Source: VAZQ01 sp963827585
GTDB lineage: Bacteria > Pseudomonadota > Alphaproteobacteria > Rhizobiales > Xanthobacteraceae
Assembly (NCBI GenBank): GCA_963827585.1
Contig: CAWHCK010000027.1
Location: forward strand, 52,376 to 116,375
Reading direction: 5' to 3'
Length of the DNA: 64,000 nucleotides
Below the pieces are notes generated by a model. That model saw only the letters and a list, made by a program, of their open reading frames with translations, was not told where the DNA came from and searched no databases. A program made the position numbers and the translations under genes. Below, piece after piece: positions 28,179 through 36,119 of the stretch; position 1 is the stretch's first letter, and each line of letters starts with the position of its first letter.

Positions 28179-29245
28179 CAGGCCTCTCCCTCGCGCTCTT
28201 CCTCCTCGATTTCCTCCTCGATTCCGTTCCCCGAGGTGAGGGATTGCCAGATCAGGATGGGAATAAGCGCGCCGAAGACGAGAACTTCCTTGAGCGAGCT
28301 GTTCCAGAATGCCGCATAGCTCTCGAACAGCCCGACGAAGATCGCGCCCACGGCGGTCGCCGGATAGCTGACCAGGCCGCCGATGATGGCGCCGACGAAG
28401 GCTTTCAGGCCGATCAGGAAGCCGGAATCGTAATAGAGCGTCGTCACCGGTCCGATCAGAATGCCGGAGATTCCCGCCAGCGCCGACGCGAGGAGAAAGG
28501 CTGTCGCGCCGGTGGTGGCGGGAAGGATGCCGACCAGCCGGGCGCCGACGCGATTGACGGCCGTCGCACGCAGCGCCTTGCCGGTGAGCGTGCGCTCGAA
28601 GAACAAGAAGAGCAGGAAACTGAAGATCGCGGAGCTCGCGACGATCAGAATGCTTTGGCCGGAGACGCTGATCGGCCCAAGGTCGAAGAAGGCCCGCGTC
28701 ATCGGCTCGGTGCGGAAGCCCTCCGGTCCGAAATACAACAGCGCGAGACCGGATATGGCGAAGTGAACCGCCACCGCGACGATGAGCAGGACGAGGACCG
28801 ATGCGTCGGCGAGCGGACGAAATGCGATGCGGTACAGCAGGGGCGAGATGGGAATAACGATTGCGAGGGTCAGCGCAATACCGACCCACATCGGAAGGTC
28901 GTGCCCGGCGGCCAGCCAGACCAGAGCCGCCGGGATGGCAGGCAGCACGGCGTAGTACAACAGAGCCTTCGGCAGGCGGTGTGTCTGTCCGCGGCGCATC
29001 AGGCCGTAGACTTCCATCACGGTCGCAATCGCCGCGAGCGTAAGCACCAGCCAGACCGTGCCTGGCATTTGCCGCAGCTGCAGGGCCGCGAGGGTGAGGG
29101 CCGAATAGCCGACCACGTCGCCGAACGGCACAAAGATGACGCGCGTCACCAAAAAGATGAGCACGATACCGAGCGCGACCAGCACATAGATCGCCCCGGT
29201 GGAAATCCCATCCTGCGCGAGGAGGAGGGCGATCTCCGGCGTCAT
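28178..29245 (-). CDS. livH: Branched-chain amino acid-type ABC transporter permease (LivH)
   Basis: 355 residues. N-terminal GISTGAIYVLVALGIVLIF and GLKAFVGAIIGGLVSYPATAVG are LivH signatures. It is some 60 residues longer than a standard LivH: two extra hydrophobic segments (TVWLVLTLAAIATVMEV and AVLPAIPAALVWLAAG, about 65-120) follow the first pair of helices. The C-terminus is very acidic, with a run of Glu residues. It precedes the fused LivMG gene and follows the binding protein gene by 115 bases. Confidence 0.9.
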   Translation of the reverse strand: MTPEIALLLAQDGISTGAIYVLVALGIVLIFLVTRVIFVPFGDVVGYSALTLAALQLRQMPGTVWLVLTLAAIATVMEVYGLMRRGQTHRLPKALLYYAVLPAIPAALVWLAAGHDLPMWVGIALTLAIVIPISPLLYRIAFRPLADASVLVLLIVAVAVHFAISGLALLYFGPEGFRTEPMTRAFFDLGPISVSGQSILIVASSAIFSFLLFLFFERTLTGKALRATAVNRVGARLVGILPATTGATAFLLASALAGISGILIGPVTTLYYDSGFLIGLKAFVGAIIGGLVSYPATAVGAIFVGLFESYAAFWNSSLKEVLVFGALIPILIWQSLTSGNGIEEEIEEEEREGEA

Positions 29246-29360
29246 GACGACGGCAAGAACAGATCGAGGGCGGCGATGCCATCCCGCGGGAGGCAGCCTC
29301 GCCCTCGATCACGCGTCATCCGTGAGCACATTGGATCGAGAGTCAGCCCCGTTTTCCCGC

Positions 29361-30510
29361 TCAGGGCACCAGCGTCCATTTTCCCTGTTTGAGCTGGACC
29401 AGCACGCGGGCGCGCTCGTCGACGCCGAAGAAACCGCCGGGCTGGAAGTTGTAGATCGCGTGCGTGCCGATGACGTCCTTGGTCGCCAGCATCGCTTCGC
29501 GGAACGCCTCGCGGAATTGCGGCGTGCCCGGTTGCGCCTTGACCAGCGCGCGCTTGGCCGCATCGAGAAGCACAAGCCAGCCGTCAAAGGCGTAGCCGGA
29601 AAAGGCGTCGTTGGTCGGGGCGTTGTTCGCCTTTTGATAGACCTCGCGGTAGGCCAGCGACACCTTCTTGGTCGGATTGCTGTCGGGGAGCTGCTCCGCA
29701 ACGATCACGGGCCCTGTCGGAGCGATCACACCGTCGACGGCGCGGCCGCCGACGCGGACGAAATCCGGATTGATCAAGGCATGGGTTCCGTACAGCCCGC
29801 CCTTGTAGCCGCGTTCCGCCAGCGCAAGGTAGGGCAATGCGCCCGGCGTGCCGGAGCCGCCGGTGATGACCGCATCGGGACGCGCCGCGATGATCTTGAG
29901 GGTTTGTCCGGTAACGGACGTGTCGGCGCGGGCATAGCGTTCGTTGGTGACGACGTCGATGCCGGTGCCGCTGACGTTCTTCATCAGCGCGTCATAGACA
30001 AGGTCGCCCCAGGAGTCGCTGAATCCGATGTAAGCGGCTTTCTTGACATTGTCTTTTTTCATTCGCTCGACAACCGCGGCGACCATCAGAGGCGGCGGCT
30101 GCGGAATGGAAATGAGCCACTGGCCGTTCGGGCTTGGCGGCTGACTGGCCGGGGTCAGCGATATCATCGGCGTCTTGGTCTCGGCGGCGACGACCACCAT
30201 CGCAATCGTGCCCGGAACGCCCGACGTTCCCATCAGCACGTCGACCTTCTCCTCTTCGACGAGCTTGCGGGCGTTGCGGGTCGCCGCCGACGGGTCCGAG
30301 GCATCATCCAGCCGGATCAGCTTGATCTTGACGTCACCGACTTTGTCGGCATGCGCAAATCCGGCGAGAACTCCCTTTTCGTAGGGAATTCCGATCGAAG
30401 CGCCGGGTCCGCTCAGTGCGGTCACGAAACCGACGGTGATGTCGGCACCAAAGCTCGCGCTGACAGACAGGACCAAGGCGGCAACGCCAACAGGTGAGAC
30501 GCGACATCAT
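29361..30510 (-). CDS. Branched-chain amino acid-type periplasmic binding protein (LivK-like), frame shift in the signal peptide
   Basis: The mature protein (DITVGFVTALSGPGASIGIP...) is a clear Peripla_BP_6 receptor: RLDDASDPSAATRNARKLV is the second hallmark, and VVAAETKTPMISLTP and PDAVITGGSGTPGALPY follow. The best ribosome site (GGAG at 7 bases) leads to ATG-ATG at 30510/30507, but the frame from there (MMSRLTCW) does not match. A one-base change near 30490 would join MMSR to SPVGVAALVLSVSASFGA, a good signal peptide. Otherwise translation would have to begin at TTG 30476. It binds the ligand of the importer encoded next to it. Confidence 0.85.
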
Positions 30511-30655
30511 GACCGATCTCCACATGCCCTGGAAGTTCGTTGCAATTGCTTTAACTTTAAGGCTTCTGCGGAAGCTGGCAAGCGCCTCCGGTTGCGACCT
30601 GAAGGCCGCTTTTGCTTCGCAGGCGGGCCGACCGGCCCTTTGAAGGGAGCCAAAC
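30511..30655. promoter_or_regulatory. Divergent control region between importer and catabolic operons
   Basis: 145 bases separate the start of the binding-protein operon (left) and the racemase-fold operon (right). It is less GC-rich in the middle (ttgcaattgctttaacttt), where back-to-back promoters are likely. No perfect -35/-10 pair or operator could be named. Confidence 0.4.
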
Positions 30656-31429
30656 GTGCGCATCTGGTACCAGAGCTATGTCGACTATGAGAACGGAAAG
30701 ACCTATTGGGATCGGCTACGCAAGCATCTCGAGGCGGTGGTCGATTCCGGTACGACGGTCGATATCAAGGGGATTACGCCGCACAATTCCTATGCTCACG
30801 CCTTGGTCGAGATGCGGTGCGCCCGCGAGGTGATCTGCAACGCGGTGCGCGCGGAGCGGGAAGGCTACGACGCGTTCGTCATCGGTCACTTCCAGGACGC
30901 CGGGCTTTACGAGGCTCGCTCGGCCGTCAGCATTCCGGTGGTAGCGCTCGGAGAGGCCTCCATGCTGTACAGCTGTCAGCTCGGCCAGCGCAGCGGTATC
31001 GTCACGATCAATACGCGCTACATCCCATGGTTTCACCATCAGATCACGAAGTATGGGCTCGAGCGTCGGGTGACAGGCGTGCACGCGATGCAATTCGAGC
31101 CGGGACAAATCCTCAAGGCCTATGAATCCGAAAATTTGGCCGACGAAGTCGCTCGCTTGTTTGCCGAACAGGCGAAGCCGCTCGTGGCATCCGGGGTGGA
31201 CGTGTTGATTCCGGGCGGAGGGATTCCGATGTTGCTGTTCTCCGCCATCCGAGAGCATGTCGTCGATGGGGCGCCGGTCATCAACGGCATCCCGATCGTC
31301 GTCAAGATGGCGGAACTGGCCGTAAAACTGCGGCGGCTCGCGGGCGTCGGCGTAAGCCGCGTCTCCGACTACATCCAGCCGCCGAAGGAGATCCTGGAAG
31401 AGTTCATGAGTCATCCCAAGGGATTGTAA
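30656..31429 (+). CDS. Asp/Glu/hydantoin racemase-fold protein lacking both catalytic cysteines
   Basis: 257 residues from GTG 30656 after GAAGGGAGCC. The order of secondary structure and motifs matches the racemase at 7.9 kb, but the first catalytic position reads VIGHFQDAGLYEAR (His78 for Cys) and the second reads LIPGGGIPML (Gly188 for Cys). Proton abstraction by two cysteines is therefore impossible. Such members may be decarboxylases, isomerases or ligand sensors. It is the first gene of a tight four-gene operon opposite an importer, so a role in the first steps of that substrate's breakdown is likely. Confidence 0.8.
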   Translation: MRIWYQSYVDYENGKTYWDRLRKHLEAVVDSGTTVDIKGITPHNSYAHALVEMRCAREVICNAVRAEREGYDAFVIGHFQDAGLYEARSAVSIPVVALGEASMLYSCQLGQRSGIVTINTRYIPWFHHQITKYGLERRVTGVHAMQFEPGQILKAYESENLADEVARLFAEQAKPLVASGVDVLIPGGGIPMLLFSAIREHVVDGAPVINGIPIVVKMAELAVKLRRLAGVGVSRVSDYIQPPKEILEEFMSHPKGL

Positions 31430-31435
31430 GGAGAT

Positions 31436-32639
31436 ATGGCTGCGGTCCGCACGAGCTGGCGGATGCGTCCGTCCGACCCGAAAATCATACGACGGGGTGG
31501 TTGCCTGCCTGCCCGTCACCATCCCGTACCGGCGCTATTCGACCAACACTGCGCACTGGTGGATCGGGCGCGCCCTGCATGAGCTCATCAAGCCCGCCGG
31601 GCTGCGCCCGAAGGATATCGACGGCCTTGCAGTGTCGAGCTTCACCGTGGGACCGGATACCGCAGTCGGGCTCACGCAGCATTTCGGGTTGTCGCCGCGG
31701 TGGCTCGATCATATTCCTTTTGGCGGCGCGAGCGGCATCATCGCGTTGCGCCGCGCGGCGCGGGCGGTGCAAGCCGGCGATGCGCATATCGTGGCCTGCG
31801 TCGCTGCCGACACCAATCATGTCGACTCGTTCCGCAAGACGTTGTCGACCTTTTCCCGCTTTGCGCAGGACGCGGTCTATCCGTATGGGTCCGGCGGCGC
31901 CAACGCATCGTTTGCGCTCATCACCAGGAACTACATGAACACCTATGGCGCGAAGCGGGAAGACTTTGCGAAGCTCTGCATCGCGCAGCGCGACAACGCG
32001 CTGTCGATTCCGCACGCGATGATGAAGAGGAAGCTGACGTTGGATGAGTACATGTCGGCACGGCCGATTGCCGATCCGATCCACCTGTTCGATTGCGTGA
32101 TGCCGTGCGCGGGTGCCGAGGCGCTGCTCGTGTGCCGCGAAGATACCGCCAGGTCTTTCAATCTGCCGGCGGTGCGCATTCTGTCGACGATCGAACGCCA
32201 CAACGCGTTTGCGGCCGATCCCATGCAGGTGCGCGGCGGTTGGGCGCTCGATGCTGGCGAGCTATGGTCGATGGCGGGACTGACGCCGGAGGACGTCGAT
32301 TTCGTCCAGACCTACGACGATTATCCGGTCATCTCGATGATGCAGCTCGAGGACCTCGGCTTCTGCGCCAAGGGCGAGGGGCCGGACTTCGTGCGCTCGC
32401 ATACCTTCACGAACGACGGCACGTTTCCGCACAACACGTCGGGCGGGCAGCTCTCGGTCGGACAAGCCGGCGCGGCCGGGGGCTTTCTCGGGCTGGTCGA
32501 AGCCATGCGGCAGCTCACCTCGCAGCCGCTCGGCTCGCAGGTGCCCGATGCCGGCTCATGCCTGGTTTCCGGCTTCGGCATGATCAATTACGATCGCGGC
32601 CTGTCATCCTGCGCCGCCATTCTTGCGAGAGCCGCGTGA
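31436..32639 (+). CDS. Thiolase-fold protein (SCP-x/Ltp2-like), frame shift near the start
   Basis: About 400 residues. The best start is ATG 31436 behind AAGGAG. The frame must skip one base in the A4 run at 31481-31484 to give DPKSYDGVVACLPVTIPYRR; otherwise GTG 31497 is the first start. TYDDYPVISMMQLEDLGFC is typical of the SCP-x/Ltp2 branch. The thiolase 'NTHGG' reads NTSGGQLSVGQAGAAGG, without the usual histidines. It is followed directly by a DUF35 protein. In steroid side-chain catabolism such thiolase-fold/DUF35 pairs (Ltp2 with the DUF35 domain of ChsH2) act as retro-aldolases, so C-C bond cleavage of a CoA thioester is the best guess. Confidence 0.82.
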
Positions 32640-33877
32640 CCCGACCGCTCGTCCGTCCGAAACGAAAAAATCCGCTCCAGCGGACGCGACTGCCGCTCAG
32701 CCCGCAGGGAGTTCGCAGCCGCACCGCCCATGGCCTCACCGCGGCGGCGGCGGAGGGACGCTTCGCGCTGCAAGTCTGCCTCGACTGCGGCGCCGTCGTT
32801 TACCCCCCGCGCGACGCCTGCCCGTCGTGCCTATCGGCGCGAATCCCATTCCGCGATGTGGATCCCGGCGGCACACTGATCGCGGAAACGACCGTGCGGA
32901 CATCGACCGATCCTTATTTCCGCGAGCGCACGCCTTGGCGGGTGGGGACCGTCAAGCTCGATGCCGGCCCGGTCGTGGTTGCGCACCTTCATGGCGATGC
33001 GGTAGAGGGCGCCCGCGTGCGGCTTGAGCTCAAGCTCGACAAGAGTGGCTCGGCGGTCGCCATGGCGCTGCCGGAAACGGATACGCCGAACATGGCTGAT
33101 GACCCGCATTTGCGCGAGATGACATGCGATCCGAAGTTCCGCCGCGTTCTGATCACGGATGGGCGCACTCCCGTCGGCCAGGCCATGGCCCAGGCCTTTT
33201 CCGATGCCGGCGCGGCAATTGTGTTTGTCGGATTGGCTGATGCCTGGAAGCCATTTCCCGGGCTGGACCGCCTTCGCAAGATCGAACGCGTGGAAATTGT
33301 TCCGCTCGACGTGACGGACACGGAGTCGGTCACCGAGCAGGCAGAGCAGAACGGTGCCCGTATCGACATCCTCGTCAACACTGCAGAGCATGTTCGCCCC
33401 GGCGGCATCGTGGATCGTCACGGCTTGACGACCGCGCGCGAGGAGATGGACGTTCGCTATCTCGGTCTGATGCGGCTGGCGCAGGCTTTCGGTCCGATCC
33501 TGCGCTTTCGCGGGGCAGACGGTGTGAATTCGGCCGCAGCGTTCGTCAATCTGTTGTCCGTGCACGCGCTGATGAATTGGCCGACCTACGGAAGCTATTC
33601 CGCGACCGAGGCGGCGTGCCTGTCGGCGGCACAATGCATGCGCGCGGAATTGCGCCCCGGCGGCGTCAAGGTGTTGAATGTGTTTTTCGGCCCGCTCGAA
33701 ACCGAATGGTTTCAAACCGTCCCGCCGCCGAAAGTAGCGCCGGCGACGCTCGCCAGCGCGGTGGTGCGTGCGCTCAGACAAGGCACCGAGGATGCCTTCG
33801 TCGGCGACATCGCCGAGGACATCCGGCAACGCCTTGCGGTCAATCCGAAGGCGCTCGAGCGCGAAATGGCGAGTTGA
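32636..33877 (+). CDS. DUF35 (zinc ribbon-OB fold) fused to a degenerate SDR domain
   Basis: 413 residues from GTG 32636 (GTGA overlap). Residues about 40-150 are a DUF35 acyl-CoA-binding module: zinc ribbon CLDCGAVVYPPRDACPSC (C48, C51, C62, C65) and then an OB fold. Residues about 168-413 are an SDR: VLITDGRTPVGQAMAQ at the nucleotide site and Y321 in YGSYSATEAA. The SDR is atypical: the TGxxxGxG motif is eroded, NNAG reads VNTA, and the catalytic Lys of YxxxK is Glu325. DUF35 proteins partner thiolase-fold enzymes, and the preceding gene is one. A second one-chain SDR domain is unusual. Confidence 0.85.
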   Translation: MTRPLVRPKRKNPLQRTRLPLSPQGVRSRTAHGLTAAAAEGRFALQVCLDCGAVVYPPRDACPSCLSARIPFRDVDPGGTLIAETTVRTSTDPYFRERTPWRVGTVKLDAGPVVVAHLHGDAVEGARVRLELKLDKSGSAVAMALPETDTPNMADDPHLREMTCDPKFRRVLITDGRTPVGQAMAQAFSDAGAAIVFVGLADAWKPFPGLDRLRKIERVEIVPLDVTDTESVTEQAEQNGARIDILVNTAEHVRPGGIVDRHGLTTAREEMDVRYLGLMRLAQAFGPILRFRGADGVNSAAAFVNLLSVHALMNWPTYGSYSATEAACLSAAQCMRAELRPGGVKVLNVFFGPLETEWFQTVPPPKVAPATLASAVVRALRQGTEDAFVGDIAEDIRQRLAVNPKALEREMAS

Positions 33878-33882
33878 AGGAC

Positions 33883-34674
33883 ATGCCTGTGCCGATTGAT
33901 CTATTGTCTTTCGCGCGCGCGGTCGCCAACGGCGACATCCGCGTCATCGACCTCACGCAGACGCTGTCGCAGGAATTCCCGACCATTGTGCTGCCGCCGG
34001 AGCTCGGCCAATGCGCGCCGTTCCGGATGGAGGAGGTGTCGCGCTACGACGAACGCGGGCCGGCCTGGTACTGGAACAACATCAGCCTTGGCGAGCATAC
34101 CGGGACGCATTTCGACGCGCCGATCCATTGGATTTCCGGTAAGGACCTGCCGAACAATGCGGTCGATACGATCGATGCTGCGAAATTCATTGCGCCTGCT
34201 TGCGTCCTCGACTGTTCGAAGGAGTGCGCGGCCAATCCGGATTTCGCGCTTACGGTTCCTTTCGTCGAGCAATGGGAGGCGCGCCACGGCAGGATCGAGC
34301 CGGGAAGCTGGGTCCTGCTGCGCACGGATTGGTCGAAGCGCAGCTACCCGGATTATGCCGGGCTGCGCGATGATGGCGCGCATACGCCGGGTCCGGAGCC
34401 TGCCGTGGTGAAATGGTTTGTCGAAGCGCGCGATGTGCACGGCTTCGGCACGGAGACGATCGGCACCGATTTCGGCCAGGGGCATCACTTCAATCCGCCC
34501 TACCCGGCGCATTTCTACATGCACGGCAAAGGCCGGTTCGGGCTGCAGTGCCTCACCAATCTGGACCTGCTGCCGCCGAAGGGCGCGGTCATCATCGCGG
34601 CGCCGCTCAAGATCAAGCAAGGATCCGGCAGTCCCTTGCGCGTCTTGGCGCTGGTGGCGGGGCGCCCCTTGTAG
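33883..34674 (+). CDS. Cyclase/kynurenine-formamidase-like metal hydrolase
   Basis: 263 residues from ATG 33883, 5 bases after the previous stop, with GAAGG upstream. The cyclase-family metal motif is complete: HTGTHFDAPIHW (H72, H76, D78, H82). 'VIDLTQTLSQEFPTI' at the start and a late TDFGQGHH are also typical. Members hydrolyse formamides, isatin or lactone-like esters. It is the only one of the four proteins in this operon that keeps its full family active site. It ends the operon. Confidence 0.85.
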   Translation: MPVPIDLLSFARAVANGDIRVIDLTQTLSQEFPTIVLPPELGQCAPFRMEEVSRYDERGPAWYWNNISLGEHTGTHFDAPIHWISGKDLPNNAVDTIDAAKFIAPACVLDCSKECAANPDFALTVPFVEQWEARHGRIEPGSWVLLRTDWSKRSYPDYAGLRDDGAHTPGPEPAVVKWFVEARDVHGFGTETIGTDFGQGHHFNPPYPAHFYMHGKGRFGLQCLTNLDLLPPKGAVIIAAPLKIKQGSGSPLRVLALVAGRPL

Positions 34675-34684
34675 GATGGGTTGA

Positions 34685-34856
34685 GCCCTTAAGGGCGTTT
34701 ACGCCCGTCCATAGCCCGCGAAGGAGCCTGTGAAGAAATAGAACAAGGTTCACGGTCCAATTCTGGTTTGTACATGCTGCGACTTCTGATCGTACCGGTT
34801 TCCAGGGGGATTTCTTCACAGGCTCGAAGACGGGCGTCGACGCCCTTGAGGCGGGC
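34685..34856. repeat. Long inverted-repeat pair (MITE or IS-end scar)
   Basis: AGCCTGTGAAGAAAT at 34724-34738 faces ATTTCTTCACAGGCT at 34811-34825. The outer arms continue imperfectly (AAGGGCGTTTACGCCCGTC against the complement of GACGGGCGTCGACGCCCTT). About 72 unrelated bases lie between the arms. This is the structure of a small non-autonomous element or two abutting IS ends; no transposase is present. Confidence 0.6.
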
Positions 34857-34859
34857 CGA

Positions 34860-35143
34860 TGGCGAAAACCCATCGTTGCTTGATCTAGTCCAAGCGCATC
34901 TTGAATTGAGCGAAAGCGACTCTGGAATGAGCCGCCCATTGCAGTGAGGTGCAGCAGACCCCAGGTGATAGCGCTCGAAAGCTCGATAAAAAGCCTCCAG
35001 TGCTGCTGACGTGGGAATACCAATTTCGGGCCGCAACGTCGGATCCTGTAGGGCCACAGGACCAGCAAAAATGCACGCCGTATAGTCACACGGCTCGCGT
35101 TGAAATTCACGAATGAAGTTTTCCTCTCCGTAGGCACTAAGAA
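34860..35143 (-). other. Possible minus-strand gene fragment of unknown family
   Basis: Between the inverted repeat and the truncated binding protein, the minus strand reads a credible protein-like stretch (FYVPNSARPFLSAYGEENF, PTSAALEAFYRAFERYHLG) with no obvious start or end. I do not recognise it. It may be the remains of cargo or of a disrupted gene. Confidence 0.25.
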
Positions 35144-36028
35144 ATGGGCGGGCGCTGTTTGGAACGTAGAATGTTTCTCGGCGGCGCGTTTCGAAAGCAG
35201 CTTGCGGACCTGGGGTGGTTCGAGGGCCGCAACGTCCAGATCGATTATCGCTGGGGCGTTGCCGAAGCGACACGCGCGCAGGCCACGGCAGCCGAGCTCG
35301 TGGCGCTGGCACCCGATGTGATCGTGGCCAATGGTACGGCGGCGACCGCCGCCGCACAAAAGACCACGCGCCGCATCCCGGTGGTTTTCGTGGTCGTGAC
35401 GGATCCAGTCGGGGCGGGCTTTGTCGAAAGCCAGGCGCGGCCCGGCGGCAACATCACCGGGTTCAGCACGTTCGAGCCTGAAATCGGCGGGAAGTGGCTG
35501 GAGCTGCTGAGAGAGATCACGCCCGGCCTGCGCCGGGTGGCTGGCGTCCTCGATCCAGCCTTTACCGGATTTGCCGCGGTCTGGCGCGCGGTCGAAGAGC
35601 TGGCGCCCAAAGCCGGCTTGCCGGTCACCACCGTGGTGTTTCGCAATTCCACCGACGACCTCGAAGGAGCGTTGGCCTCGTTCGCGCGCGAGCCAGGTGG
35701 CGGCCTGATCGTCTTGCCGACCGCGATCAATAACGTGGCCCGCAGCCGAATATTTTCGATCACCGCCCGTCATCGCCTGCCGGCCGTCTATCCGTTCGGC
35801 CATTACGCTTTCGATGGCGGTTTGATGGCCTATGGCTTCGACCCCACGGACCTGTTTCGGCGCAGCGCCGCCTATGTTGACCGCATTCTCAAAGGCGAGG
35901 ATCCAGCCCGGTTACCCGTGCAGGCGCCTGCCAAGTTTGATTTCGTCATCAATCTCAACACCGCCAAGGCGCTCGGTCTCACCGTGCCCCCGGCGCTGCT
36001 CGCAACAGCGGACAAGGTGATCGAGTGA
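35144..36028 (+). pseudogene. ABC-type binding protein of the TrpX/ABC_sub_bind family, 5'-truncated
   Basis: The body from FRKQLADLGWFEGRNVQIDY through VTDPVGAGFVESQARPGGN to the usual C-terminal LGLTVPPALLATADKVIE is a clean ABC_sub_bind (DUF534/TrpX) protein. The signal peptide and first 40-50 residues ('..RREFI.LLGGAAAWPLAARAQ..RVGFL') are missing. Instead the frame begins in sequence related to the preceding scar region. It cannot be exported as it stands. Paralogues of this family are numerous in Bradyrhizobium-like genomes. Confidence 0.75.
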
Positions 36029-36119
36029 GGCGGCGCCGACTTCCGAATCCGGCACGACTCGGACGAGCCGATCACCGCTGGATATGTCCGTTCATTGGGG
36101 TGAAGCGGTCATGCCGACT

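Noticed and set aside
26745..29312. 855-codon minus-strand frame crossing LivH and LivMG
   Set aside because: Only its middle (the LivM N-terminal half) is real coding sequence; the rest is out-of-frame reading of neighbours joined by chance and by the frameshift near 27645.
28244..29392. 382-codon plus-strand frame opposite LivH
   Set aside because: Extremely charged antisense of a membrane protein; not a real gene.
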